From assembly GCA_016165875.1 (NCBI GenBank), contig JABBOT010000080.1:18200572-18264571 (forward strand): a stretch of DNA of 64,000 bases, written 5' to 3'. Both the position numbers and the translations under genes were made by a program. The first letter of the stretch is position 1. Every line of letters starts with the position of its first letter. The notes beneath the pieces are model-generated. The model did no database searches and was not told where the DNA came from. It saw only the letters and a list, made by a program, of their open reading frames with translations. Source of the DNA: Acanthopleura granulata. Lineage: Eukaryota; Mollusca; Polyplacophora; Chitonida; Chitonidae. This document shows positions 12,190 through 25,700 of this stretch, piece by piece.

Positions 12190-12470
12190 TCAGTGGTGAC
12201 ATATAGGATACATCTGCTCTGACGTAGGATACATCTGTTCTGACATATAGGATATAGCTCTTTTGACACATAGGGTACATCTGTTCTGGCATATAGGATA
12301 CATCTGTTCTGACGTAGGATACATCTGTTCTGACATATAGGATATAGCTCTTTTGACACATAGGGTACATCTGTTCTGGCATATAGGATACATCTGTTCT
12401 GACATATAGGATACATCTGTTCTGACATACAGGGTATGTCTGTTCTGACATATAGGCTACATCTGTCCAA
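12190..12470. repeat. Minisatellite of about 23 bp with higher-order structure
   Basis: Units such as GACATATAGGATACATCTGT alternate with GACGTAGGATACATCTG and CTCTTTTGACACATAGGGTA variants. A larger block of about 90-95 bp containing several units is itself duplicated (about 12210-12300 and 12303-12395). Long minus-strand frames across it are artefacts of the repeat. Confidence 0.9.
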
Positions 12471-12640
12471 TGTTGTGCCTGGAATTTGATGTCTGCAAAG
12501 ACTGTAGGCTGTAGACCCTTGCCATGTCTAACATGGGGTCTTATTTTAAAATAATTGCATACAAACACACACAAAGCACAGGTTCAATCTCAGCCTTGGA
12601 CAGGGAACTGGAAAAAAACTGCCTCAAATTAGAAGAAATC

Positions 12641-13917
12641 ACCCCTCGTTCTTCAACCTTTTCAACCGCTACTGAAAGCAGTATTCCAATATTTTCTTGA
12701 GGAACTGTTGGGGTATAGAGAAGTAATTCTCATAGCTAGTTTTATGAAGCTTATACCTCTGGTGACACAAACGAATCATTCTTGGCTTGATTTTTAAAAT
12801 ACCAGTAGGTGTTTTGATATACTAGCCTTTAAGAACTGCTTTATATATACATTGTTATATATGTAAATAGGGGGAAATACAGGAATCTTTCCAAAGGAGG
12901 AAATACCAATGCACCCAAGTTTCAATTAAATGTCCTCCAGCACTCCTGTTTCTTCTACCTACAAACGAGATGGTACCTTCAAATTCTTGACAATGGCACT
13001 AACCAATCAATACTTAGCTCAAGTTTGTTCATCCAGCATGTTGTTAAAAATTCCATTAACTCACATATTCAATTTGAGCAAATATTTAGCAGGCTTACAG
13101 CAATCCATTGATCAGTATAGTGGCAATTAGAATGTCCATAAAGGTGGTATGTTTGTGTTAGCCAAATGTAGGGACTGACAATAGGTGAGTGGTTCTAGCA
13201 GCATGGCTATGTGAGTGACACTAGTACAGTGCATTTGGAAAGGCACATACTGACCTGGGAGTCCAAGGGTTTTTGTATTGACAGACTACTGTAGAGTTGG
13301 GACCAGAACTAGCCCGAGATTGCTCTGATGTTGGGATTTGCATAAGAAATGACGCTACTGTGTACATGAGAGACCACGTCATTTCTAATGCAAATCCCAA
13401 TCTCAGCGCAATCTCAGACTAGGCCAGAAATGCCTGTATTACTTGATTTTTAAGAACTTCATTTTTTTTTTAAATGTATTAAGGTGCAATAGAAAAGCTT
13501 GACCTTATTGATTTGACCTGAAATCTAAAGCTCATGGAGGCTTTATATCACATTGGCGTTGATAACGGTGATGCAACCGTACATGTAGTACACTATAATT
13601 AATAGAATTTGAGCCTCAGTTGCAGTGTTAAAATCTTAAATATAACTGGTGGCTTTAATCCTTGAGTTAACATATAAATGTATATACATATTATATTTAC
13701 TGTAAATCTTTAACTTTTTTAATCATTAACAGTTTTTAAAGTGTAATTTATGCATACAGTTGTTGTAAAAATAAAGCCAAAAATTGATTTGACAAAGATT
13801 TGTTTGTGTCACCATAGGTATAAGCTTCATAAACTGTAAGAATTATCTCCCTAAACCCTACAATTCATCCAAGAAAATACTGAAATAGTGGGTGAAAAGG
13901 TTGAAGAATTAGGGTAG
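12641..13917. mobile_element. Element with about 150-bp imperfect terminal inverted repeats
   Basis: The left end (TTCTTCAACCTTTTCA.., ATTTTCTTG, TTATGAAGCTTATACCTCTG, GTGACACAAAC) is repeated inverted at 13800-13917 (read in reverse: CTAATTCTTCAACCTTTTCA, ATTTTCTTG, TATGAAGCTTATACCTATGG, GTGACACAAAC). The outermost 17 or so bases match the ends of the small element family at 27788, 33782, 42008 and 48438. No transposase frame is visible, so it is probably a non-autonomous or internally decayed relative. Confidence 0.75.
13309..13428. repeat. Long hairpin (about 55-bp arms) inside the 12641-13917 element
   Basis: The left arm GATTGCTCTGATGTTGGGAT..TTGCATAAGAAATGACG pairs with the right arm CGTCATTTCTAATGCAAATCC..AGCGCAATCTC across a loop of about 23 bases. 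Each arm contains an octamer-like ATTTGCAT. It may be an inserted foldback element or a structured transcript. Confidence 0.75.
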
Positions 13918-13929
13918 CCAGTTTATAGC

Positions 13930-16900
13930 TGTGTACAGAATATAATAAATACAACTTTATAATATGAATCCTGAAATCGTATCCACTGGATCCTGGATCC
14001 TATGTGACATCGACAGTGAAATGATCTCATTATTCCAGAGATTGTTCACATGTAATAGCTCATGTATCCATGCTTAAGGTAATTCAGCTTTGAGTTTGTA
14101 ATTTTACATGTAAAAAAAAATCAACTGCGTCAGACCCCCACGATGATATACATGTACATTATAATTAAGAAATGGAGCAGAAGAGGTAAGAGAAATAAAA
14201 TCTTCCAAGAGAAAACCAAATCGAAGAATAATTTGTTTTATATTGTGACAGTTTATTTTGTGACATTTCATTTGTATATATCGATAATGAGAATTAAGGA
14301 CGTATATTTGCATTCTGAGTCCTTAAGATTGTGGATCAGTCCACCCATCAATCAGTTTGATCATTGATTTTGTGTCAGGTTCTCGTTGGTGTGGGCTATG
14401 AGAATTGTCCGCAATACATTTATTTGGATTGTAACCTGGGGCAAGTGTTCGCCCATATCCCCCCTACCACTGTACTCTGCTCAGCAAACCCACCTTGACA
14501 ATGCTGGAATTGATCTGCCCCTATACTCAATAAACACCCCATGAAAGCTTTTTGAGTGAGAGCACACACAATACATTACACATAGGAAATGATTGACACA
14601 CCACAGTGGGTTACTTGACTTTCACATATTACCTATGATTTCTGAGTTTAGGCCTTAATACCCCAAGGATATATATTGTTTTTTCACCTGGGGCTATATT
14701 TTAGGTGGGCTGAGTCCAATGGAGACTAAAGTCTGATCATGTCAGTCTTCAGACATTTTCTCACCATTTATAACTTGTAGACAGCAATATACTTGGAGTA
14801 ATTTTTTCTCTAGCTAGAGGAGTCATTGTCCTCTATAGGACAAAGAAAGTAGTGGAAAGGCTACCAGTAATTTACTTATGTGTATTCCTGTGAAGTACAT
14901 TTGAAGTTATGATCAGACAACTCAGAATGCATGAATGGTCTGGGAAAGTGTCCAGCTCAAATGTAATTGCTTGCGCAGTGTCGGTTGGATAAGGCCAGAT
15001 GGACTCTGATATCTGTGATATGCAGTGCTGGCCTGTCACAACAAGTGCTGTGTCTTTGTATTGCTAACCGGAGGACCATAGAAAAGAAGAGGTAAACCCG
15101 CAAAGTGGAACCTTAAGTACCGTACTGAAGAGGAAAAATTCACCAGTGTCACTGATTACAACTCGATCCAGACCAACAGATCAAGCAGTTTGTGAATGAA
15201 GTCTATGAGGTTTCGAAATTCCAGCTTTAACATTTCTTTATACATCTCTATAGCAGGTGACAGCGGTGGACTCTTGCAAGTCTTAAATAAGAAGACTGAA
15301 GTAACAATTGCATATGCTCAAAAGACCTATTTTGGCGATATTTGGAGTTTTATGTTGTGGCAACTATGGAGGGTATATGGACCACTTGAGAAAGTGAATC
15401 TAGTTTGGATCAGTGAACTACGAAGCGACTGAGCATATAAATGCTTATCTCATTTATATGAAGACTGGAGACAGTATGGACGACAGTACTGAGTTCTCTT
15501 ACACGGAGTAAGTCCACGTTTATTTGCACTGCTACCTTCATATGTTTAGACGTGTTGAATCATTTGCATTGAGTATTAGTGGAACCTTTCATAAATTTTG
15601 GGAAGGGCAGGAAATAGTGCCTTGATATTTTTTCTTCATAAATGGCCAGAAAATTACAGAACAGTGATTGAAGTTCTGATTAAAGTGTGTAGAATCTTTT
15701 TTAATATCCATGCTTCTGAATACTGAACTTAACAACCTTGCGTACACCAAGGGCTATTTCAATCGTCAGTCTGACCACCACTGGTGGCATATTCAGTGGC
15801 CAGCGGGGGATGCAGTGTGACATCCCAGTGTTCCAGGAATTGGGTCAAGTCATGTGAGCTGCCACCGACTCCACTGATGTCAGGCTCAGTGGTGGAAGTG
15901 CGCCACTGGTCTCTTCCAGTAGCCTATAGAATGACACAACAGTGGCCACTACCTCCTCCGGGGGACACTGGGGAGCAAATGGAACGCATTCATGGTTTAA
16001 GGGTGTCTTAGCCACACTGATGACACAGTCAACATTAATGGCTCCTAGGGTTGGAGTCAGAATTTTACTGGCATCTTTTAATTTACTGATAGTAGATTAA
16101 AATCCTACCTGTAGTTTAATTTATAGGCATGCATTAGACACTTTTCGAGCATGTACCAGTAATGGCATGATGTTGATGTACATGAAGTTCTAGGCTATCT
16201 CAGAAACAAAATGTCTATTTAATATAAACTTTTAATCAACTCGTGGATCATGTTCAGTTACATTTTCCTTGGTTCAACCGTTGACATACACATACATACA
16301 TACATACTTGCTGAAAAGGGTTCTGTTTTTTCCTTTAGGTGCTGTGGTTTCCTTCATGCACTCTGGTTTCCTCCAGACACTGTGCTTTCATCCAACCATA
16401 AATATATAAGTGTTAGAAATATTTTTTAAGTTAGGGGATATACAGTCTTATCCATTTGTCAAACCAAAGTTTTATTACACGTAGGCCCTAAACACATGGG
16501 AACTGAATGTTTGTAAAAACCAGGTTAGGGGGAATAACTCCGCTTGTCTAACTTCTCATCCGTGCAACTACATGGCAAAGATATTTGATGAGATAACATG
16601 AGCTGTTAAATCCATCACAATGATGTATTTTTTTCAAGTTTTGCCACTCAGTTAATCAAGGTAATATGGGTGAATATTGTTACACCCTGGTACTAGGTGA
16701 ATCACCCTTAAATCCTTGTTTCCAGTCACTGGGCGCATCATCATTTAACCCCCCGACCCTCATGACATCAGAACTCATTATTTCATTTCTTGCCAGAAAT
16801 GTGAAGATATCCTAAAATGTAGTCAAAATGATGACAATGAAAAATGATTGAGTACAGTTCCATTGCCAGCACCAGTTTTCCGAAATATTCTCACGTGAAA

Positions 16901-18335
16901 CAAGGAACTATATGTTACTGACTGGCATTAGACACATCCTTGCACATACTGGCCAACATAGATTCCCTAATTCACTGGAGCCAGATATATTTTCTATTGC
17001 ATGTAATTATTCTGTGCTGACTTGTGGATTTAAGAGCTCCTTAAGAGCTCCTACTGTCTGGCGTCTTACCACCAACATATTGCACTGAATACAGCTAGTT
17101 GAACCCTTTATTTAGGGAAATGTTACTGTTAAATGGTTGACCTTAAAGTCAGGCTGTGAATGATTAACTCTCCATAATTGTGAGTTGTTCACCCAGGCCC
17201 TTGGACCTGTGGGTGATAGTACCAGTGATTCCCATAGCACCAGGGTCAACACCTCTCTCATGTGCACAAGTGGTCATATATAACAGTGGAGAGGACCAGC
17301 CTGGGTTGACAGCCATTTATTGGGCTGTTAGCAGGTCTAAATGTGCTCTGAATTGGCTCTGTCTTGTAACCTGGCTGGGTGACAAAGGTGGGATAACTGA
17401 CATGCCAGTGTCACTCACTGTAAGCACTGCCTACATGTATGTCCATGGGACATGTTTTGTTAAATGCATACAGTAGTTGTAGGCAGCTGTGATATTACTC
17501 TACATGATAGTACGTGTATATATGCATCCTAATCCTTCTAATTATTGGGACAGATATTAGTCCTGCTAAAAGCGAAAAATTACATTTTTCTTCCGGTTTT
17601 CTGAGAAAATAAAGACCTGGATATCTTGGTCATCAGATGGTTTAACCATGGTAGAAAAAAAGAAATTTTTATCCCTGTTACAGTTACATGTATGTTAATT
17701 CAAAAAGGATATTTCAGGTGTCCCAATATTTAGAAGAATTAGGATATGTGGACATTTGCATGTATTTCACCTTATGTTCAACATTTCTGGTACACGTTTT
17801 GCTTGATTCTGATTGACATACACCTTGTAGAGTCACTTAGGAGTTATTTTGAAAAGTTTAATAAATTACCATAAAAACTTAATTGCTGGCATTAAAAGTT
17901 TCATGTTAAAACATTAATGTGAAATACAGCCTGAGTATGTAATGTTTTGGACATTGGCAGACAGACAGCATGGCAAGTGACAAAAATGTTTCCATATTCT
18001 TGAGTTTGCATGTGGAACACATGTCTTGCAGGTCCGAGCTATACTATATATTTGGCCATGACTGATATACTGATTTTGTCTTAATCAGAGAATTATATTT
18101 GTCTTTGAAAGATGTTTTAATGTTTGGCTTAGAAGATACAAGTAGCATGTTGATTTTCAGCACCAAAAGTAATCTAATATTTCATCACCTTTATTTGTTT
18201 TTAAAATACATTTTTGTCATTCAGGTGTTTTGGCAAATACTGTGTAGTAATTTTCTACATGATGCCAGTATAAACAGAATTTGAACACACAACTTCAGTG
18301 GTCAGCCCAGGTTAGTGATCTTAATGCAGCCAGCC
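13930..18335. other. Long stretch with no gene identified
   Basis: AT-rich and without splice-consistent coding exons. It contains a short ACAT microsatellite (16287-16310) and a V-core-like fragment at about 16338-16385 (GTGGTTTCCTTCATGCACTC, TGGTTTCCTCCAGAC). A short open frame ending at 15510 before gtaagt could be a 5' exon, but it does not join the known exon 1 in frame. Confidence 0.4.
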
Positions 18336-18338
18336 TAA

Positions 18339-18556
18339 TTACTGTAAATGACCTTAAATTTCAACCCATAATGCACGTTTAGAGGAAAGTACCATAAAAT
18401 ACTACTCTTGGAGCTGAAACTTACATTTTTCCAGTAGAATATCACCATACCATCCAAACAAACCTCAAAACAACCATTCTATAGGTAATGTAACTTTTAG
18501 AATGAGGAGATATGAGCAATTTTGTCCTGGACGAAGTTTAAGATCATTTAGGGTAA
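18339..18556. mobile_element. 218-bp MITE, family B
   Basis: Begins TTACTGTAAATGACCTTAAA and ends in the inverted counterpart GATCATTTAGGGTAA. Shares length and internal blocks (ATCACCATACCATCCAAACA, AACCTCAAAACA) with the copy at 30629-30846. Confidence 0.75.
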
Positions 18557-18566
18557 CTTGACACTG

Positions 18567-18725
18567 AAGCAGCTCAAGCCCAACTCGTGCTGGCTTCCTC
18601 TCTGGTCGTACGTGGGAAGGTGTGACAGCAACCTGCGGATGGTCATGGGTTTGTCAAGGGTTATGTCCGGTTTCCTGCCACCATAATGCTGTCCGCTGTC
18701 ATATAAGTCGTCATAGGGCCTTGTA
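18567..18725 (+). mobile_element. V-type SINE, forward, truncated at both ends
   Basis: GTGCTGGCTTCCTCTCTGG, CAACCTGCGGATGGTCATGG, GGTTTCCTGCCACCATAATG, then breaks off after GTCATATAAGTCGTCAT. Confidence 0.85.
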
Positions 18726-18737
18726 TATATAATATGT

Positions 18738-19140
18738 AATGGTTCAATTATATGTGATCTCTCTGTATGCAGTTATGAATAATGGTGTCTCTCTGTATAC
18801 GGTTGTGAAAGATGGAATCTCTCTGTATACAGTTATGAATGATGGTATCTCTCTGTATATAGTTATGAACGATGGAATGTCTCTGTATACAGTTATGAAT
18901 GATGGTATCTCTCTGTATACAGTTATGAATGGTGGGATCTCTGTATACAGTTATCAACAATGGGATCTCAGTGTATACAGTTACAAACGATGGGATCACT
19001 CCGTATACGGTTATGAATGATGGGATCTCACTGTATACAGTTATGAACAAAGGGATCTCTATACAGTTATGAACAAAGGGATCTCTGTTCACAGATATGA
19101 ACGATGGGATCTCTCTGTATACAGTTATGAACAATAGGAT
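18738..19140. repeat. 30-bp minisatellite
   Basis: About 13 units of the type ATCTCTCTGTATACAGTTAT plus GAATGATGGT, with shorter 24- to 27-bp variants at the right end. The unit is a multiple of three, which creates repetitive frames on both strands with no sign of being genes. Confidence 0.95.
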
Positions 19141-22100
19141 TTACCAACCTTAAAATATATGGATGCTCAACAGTCACAAATTTCATCAACTAGGTATTTA
19201 ACATGCTCATCTGTGGGGCCCACAGCATTTGTTGACATAGATGTTCTGAAAGCTGACTATGTCTGATAGTGAGCACTCATGGAGTACACTGTGAATGACC
19301 CAAACAATGAGGTCACACCTGAGTCGCTTTGATCTTTACAAGCAGGTATAGAAGACAGGAGAGCTAGCTGTAATAAACAGCTTTGTAAACCAGTAAGGGG
19401 AGATCCTGCTCAAACACCAGGCTGATCAACTGTCTGTGTTAATCATTTTCAGAGAAAAGAATGCAGCCCTCTGTAAGGTTTCTAATAATTTGAACATATG
19501 TTCCAGTACAGTCTGGAAAAATGTATCTCAGCAAGGTCTCTTGTAAACTCAAGAACACTGCATGTTCTTTTTTACAGCTATGTAATAAGCTGACAAACAG
19601 TGTTTCACAACAGTGTCATGTAATAAACTCAATGATGTTTTAGTGTGTCCAAAAGTTGCAATAATATGAAGGCAGTCCTCTCAACTATGTTTCACTTGGT
19701 GAAGCAATAAAATGAAAAATGGTGTGTCAGTGAATCATAAAATTTTATTACACTTAGAGGTAGTGAAAAGCACTGGAATACAAAAAACTGAGGAAAGAAA
19801 GGTGTTGGCTTAATCAAAGCAATATTGTCCAGTAATACATCTGGTGAACATTTTCCTGTCGTTAGCTACACATTTTCTTTAAATCATACTAACTGTAGTT
19901 TTAAGTTTTTGAACAATTTGAAGAAAAACGGTTGTGTAAGCTGAAAATTGTCAAAACATGTACATGTAATGATGCCTGTTATTGCTGGATAGTCGTTATG
20001 CTTATTTCAGCCTCATAAAATACTGTGACAGAAGGAATCCAGGTTGGGAATTAAAGGCGCGGCAACTGTTGGACTAAATTGTCTGAATAAATGAACCTAC
20101 AGAATGCACATATCTGTGCATGTCTCTATATGTATACATATGACTTTATGCATAAGGTACTTAGTGTTAAAAATTATTAATAAAGTGTTAAATACAGTGT
20201 GGCATTGAACTCCCATCAAATAAATCAGTACAGAAATAAAGATATGATGTTAATTAAGATGTGTTATGGTTTGTTAAATAACATCTGTGGATTATAGACT
20301 GGCATGGAGTTACACTTAATCTTCCTGCCATGGGACTTTTAACATGTTTACAGTTACCCCACAGTCTGAAAGAAAAGCCCTCCTGGATTACCCACTATCC
20401 ACAATGGGATCACCCGTGTTAATGATGTAACACAAACCAGGCCAATCTACTTCAGTTCTTTCAGGGGCCCAAGAATGTGTATGGACATTGTTGCTAGCTT
20501 TTCCAGTTGAGTTGGTAATAAAGATAAGCGTAGGCTTTATTTGGCCTTGAGGCTTGTGTATTTGGGGTGTTTTGTGGGAGTTGTCAACGGTCGGTATTGA
20601 TGACAGTCATTATCAGCATAGGTGGGTACTACGCTGACCATCACACCTGGCTTACACAATTTGTTTGGAACCATTTGAGTGGACTTTGAAATGATCGATA
20701 TCATTTATGGTACGAATGCCGCGGTAGGATCGTGTGACTGTGGTGTCAAAAGTCTTCAGTTATCACTGAAGAAACTTTTTGCGCCATCACCTTTTTGGTA
20801 TCCTTCAGAGAACTTGTTGTACAATCTACGCATGCTTGTACTTTTACACTGTAAGGTGGCTTTATTCTACCTTGACCATACATCTGTTCGCATCGAGTAT
20901 AACTGAAGATTTCTGAGTGGATTTCTTCGTCAGAGGATATTTATATACCACAGGTGAAACATTAATAACGTCTTGACTTGAGTGCAGGTGTCCACCGGCC
21001 CTAAGACAGGGGTAATCTCTGTTCAGACTGGCACCTGTATTCCCACAAACACAGCTGGGAAGTTACCCGTGTATGGAACATGCCTGGATTTCCACCTTAT
21101 CATTGTGGAGGGATTCGTGAACACGGATGTAAACTAATTTGAGAATGAGTGAGTTTTGGACTTTAGGCCTACAGTGAGGAAGTGGTCCGTGCAGCTTTGT
21201 GGAATCAAGGCAACCCACTAACAACTTGTCTGGAGCAGAAACAGTGACCCTGGCCGACCAGGGGTGCTGGGAGCAAGTGGTACACAGCTTGGATCGTGAC
21301 CTATAAAACAATTAAGACTCTGCCATTGCTTAATGTGACTTAATTTAGCTGGAACAGTTGTGTTCATCAGTAGCTACAATAAAAAGACATTGGACAATAG
21401 AGTGAATTTAAAAAATTCACAACAGTCTAATAATATCAGATGAACATGAAAACCTGCAGACAACAACGAGGTTGGCCACATTTGCTGGTTTCCGTGAAAT
21501 ACTCCATTCATCGCTGAAACTGAAAATCAGTTTACCTGAGATTATGCCTGCGGAAATGGTCTAATTTGGATTCTGTTGCTTAATAGACCCACTTGCAGTT
21601 TGGAAAACTGAGTTGTGGCTTCCAGGTGTAATTTTTTTAGCCATTTCATTAAAACACAAAATGTTCACGTCTAGGTATGTAGTTATGGCATTGCAATGGC
21701 TCAACCAGTGCAGCCTTGGCTAATCATGGCTAACACAGCCAAGCAGATACTGAGTGGTTATAGTTACAGGGTTATAGTTACCATATGTATTAATTGTGTA
21801 TGCAGTGTCAGGTTGCCCTCAATTAACAGCATTAATAAGCTGTGGTGTTCCTCTGAACCTTAACCTGAATGTAATGCAAGAGTGTGAACACAATGCTATA
21901 GCCAAGTTTGACATGCCTGAGAACATATCAATACTGACTCATACAAATGCATGCAGGCTTTTCTGCTAGAGGGTGGGTCTTGTGAGAAAACTTGGCAGGG
22001 TCTCTTCTTCCAATGCTGCATGTCCATGATTCCTTGGAATAACAGTTGAATGTTACATGGTCAAAAAGAGAAAGGTTTACATAAATTCCCATTTGTTTGG

Positions 22101-22680
22101 GGTTTTTTTTCAAGAGCTCAGGTCAAATTGCCAGAGGAAGAAAGTGCCAACTTGATAAAATCCCAAGGAATAACTACTACATGGTGGCCATGCAAGATGA
22201 CTTAATTAAGTTGCTGTACTAACTGTGTCCACGGAAGTTGTAATTGCAACTTAATTATTGGAGAGTGACCAAAGTCAACTTTATTACATGTATAAGTCAA
22301 AGAAAACAGTTTCTGTAACTTTTAACATTGTCACCTCTGTGGACTGAGGTATAATCCCTCGTCCAAACAGTGAAAAAATAAAGAAAAAACGTTTAGATGT
22401 TTCAAGTTACTGGATAAATATCAAGATGTGTTGGATGTCACAGATTGCTGACTTAAAATTGAAATGGGTGACTTTTGTGACAGGACTGGCAAGAGGTAAG
22501 GCGTTATAAATCATTCTGTGGGATAGCAAAAGCAAACTTTTTGTTGGATTTGGTTGGATGGATAAAGAAGAATGGAATGCAGCGACTGGAATTTCCAGGA
22601 TTTCCAATGAGATTCTTTTAAATTGCCATTGGAGGAACAAATCATTCAATACCTTGTTGAAACACTTCATTGAATTCAGC
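19141..22680. other. Region upstream of the CAP-Gly gene, no feature identified
   Basis: No repeat copy or convincing exon seen. Promoter and 5' UTR exons of the next gene probably lie here or further left but cannot be placed from sequence alone. Confidence 0.4.
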
Positions 22681-22703
22681 AACAGTTGTATTACTTATCT
22701 GGA

Positions 22704-25700
22704 ATGAAGGATCCAATCATGTCTTCCACCAACCCTGCTAGTGGTGGCGCTAAGCCTGTGGGGACAAGTGGAATACCCAAACCTAAGCTGAAACTGGGTA
22801 AAGTTACAGAGGGCAAATCGTCCCAGCCAGCAGTGAGGAAAGCCTCAATGATTTGGCGCAAAGCTATTGGGAAGCGCTCAGGAATGCAGGGTAGCAAAAT
22901 TCCCACGTCGCCCAGGACGGCCAAAACCTCTGACACAGCTTCAACAGCTTCTGATTTTAGTTTCCAGGGTATTAGATTAAGTCAGCAAAGGTAAGTTTGG
23001 CACTTCTGAAGGTTTGTTGGGCTTTGAAGCACATATGAGAATGCAGAGGGTTGGAATGGGAAATGGTTATAATATTTACTCAGCCTTCTCTGTATCCAGA
23101 TTGCGCCCTCTGCAATCCAAACTCTGTTAGACTTTGTATAAACTGCATTGTTCATGTAGGTACTGCCACCTATAGCTGATATCAGTTGGATTAGACACAG
23201 TCACATACTTTCTCAATAATTTGAGATGTCATTTCAGTAGCTGCAGTGTATATACCATGTGGTCTCTAGTCTGTTAGTTTCTCACACCTATTTATAACCA
23301 GAACCCATAGGTTTTTACTGGGTCTGAGTTATGTGCATACCTACACTAGATGTGTAAGTGTATACATGACTGATATCATTTGGTACATAAGTCCTAACTC
23401 ACCATTATGTGATCTGCAGAGCAATTCACATGTGCCTTCAACCATACATGTGTTATTGGATATGATTTTGATTTTATTTTGATTGATGTTTTACACCAAA
23501 CTCAAGAACATTCACTTATACGATGCCACCAGCATTATGTCGTGGGAGGAAACCAGACAGAGCCCTGGGGAAACCCGTGACCCTCGCAGGTTGCTGGCAG
23601 ACCATGCGTTATTAGGATAGTATTTTTATGATAAAGTGGTTTGTTATATTAAAATCACTGAAATATATACAGTGACAAATAAATTTCAAAGGCGAGTTTA
23701 GAAAAGCACTTCAGACACACTACACTGAGTGCAAACAGCTTTACATTGTGTTTATCCCCTAGAGCTATGTCATCCACATGTCTGTTGGTAGATGAAAAAG
23801 TTCTAGGTAGTATGTGGTATTTGACTTCTCTAGTCAACAATATTGGGTTTTAAATATTGTAATGCCCAGTCTTCAAGATCAAGACTGATATCAGAGAACC
23901 TATACATAAATGTTGTGATTGGTACCTTGAGTCTCTACTGTGATGACAGCTCTATGATCTCTTATTTCAACATGCATTTTATTATTATACCTGAAATAGC
24001 AATAGGTGGCGATTTACACTTGGCACAGGGAAATCATGTACACCTTCTTGGGGGTGGCAGAACAGGAAAGAACACGTGTTGCAGTGAATACATGTACATC
24101 AGCAGGAGACAGCAGAGTGATTGAATGAATGATTATTACAAATAATGCAGGCGGTGGAAGAACAGTAATAAACGCATTATGTGCATTATGTACATTATGT
24201 GGAGATGGCAGCACTGTACTGAATACAGGTAAAAAATTGAGTGCTGTCACATGGTAGAGTGATGTCCTTCTGCTTTTCACAGTGAGTACCGGGTATCTAA
24301 GAGGGCAGTCATTGACAATGACTCGGGCAGCATTTGATTCTTTTTCCTTCCCATTCTCATTTAGGACTCTGTGGCCATCATCAGATACTTCTAGTTTTAA
24401 ATGAGTTATTTTTAAGGTGATCAGTATGACATAAAGCAAGTGTTTGTAGAAGTAAACATCCAGACAGATTTTGGAGTTATGTATATCATTTAAAATGCAT
24501 GTACCTGCACTATTCTGTACGTGTATGTGTTTTGTGCTTGTTACTCAGGGAGCAAGAAAAGGAGTATGTAAAGTCATTGGAAAGACAAGTGAAGAGTCTA
24601 AAGCAGAAGAATGAAGAGGAGAGAAAAGAATGTCTGGTGAGTTTAACTGGGTGAATAGCATGACTGGCGAATCATCATCCGTAGCACCAAGTGTCACCTG
24701 TTGTACTGGGTGAATAGCATGACTGGCGAATCATCATCCGTAGCACCAAGTGTCACCTGTTGTACTGGGTGAATAGCATGACTGGCGAATCATCATCCGT
24801 AGCACCAAATGTCACCTGTTTACCTGTTCACCTGTCAGCATGACTGGCGAATCACCATCCGTAGCACCAAGTGCCACCTGTTCACCTGTTCACCTGTCAG
24901 CATGACTGGCGAATCATCATCCGTAGCACCAAGTGTCACCTGTTCACCTGTTCACCTGTCAGCATGACTGGCGAATCATCATCCGTAGCACCAAATGTCA
25001 CCTGTTCACAAATGCTTCTGCTCTAACACCACATTACGGGCACCAAGATACATATAATCTAGCACTTCATTATCAGTAACTTACACTCCGTTAACACACG
25101 CTCCTACCCTAACACATCGTTATCAGCATCAAATGTTCCCCATTAACAAATAGTCCTGCTATAACTCCTCATGATGAGCACCAAGTGGTCCCTATTAACT
25201 AATATTCCTGCTCTTAACACTTCATTATGAACTGCATGTATAAATGTCCCCATTCCAAATACCCTGGCTCTAACACCTTATTATCAGCAACGATTACTTC
25301 CCATGAAGAAATACTCTGACTCCAACACTTCATTATCATCATCCAATGGTCATCATTAACAAATACCTTTACTCTAACTCTTCATTACGAGCACCAAACA
25401 TTCCCCATTAGTCCACACTCCTACTCTAACTCTTCATTACGAGTACCAAACATTCCCCATTAACACACACTCCTACTCTAAATCTTCATTCAGAGCACCA
25501 AACATTCCCCATTAGTCCACACTCCTACTCTAACTCTTCATTACGAGCACCAAACATTCCCCATTAACACACACTCCTACTCTAACTCTTCATTAAGAGT
25601 ACCAAACATGCCCCATTAACACACACTCCTACTCTAACTCTTCATTACGAGCACCAAACATTCCCCATTAGTCCACACTCCTACTCTAACTCTTCATTAC

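Noticed and set aside
12135..12574. Minus-strand frames with repeated SEQMYPICQNRC-like peptides
   Set aside because: Minisatellite artefact; three overlapping frames are open at once, which is not gene-like.
15469..15510. Possible first coding exon (MKTGDSMDDSTEF..) before gtaagt
   Set aside because: Splicing to the known exon at about 22680 gives an in-frame stop overlapping the ATG at 22704; no other partner exon was found.
18739..19134. Repetitive frames on both strands (NDGISLYTV-like and HNCIQRD-like)
   Set aside because: Produced by a 30-bp minisatellite whose unit is a multiple of three; no splice or start context.
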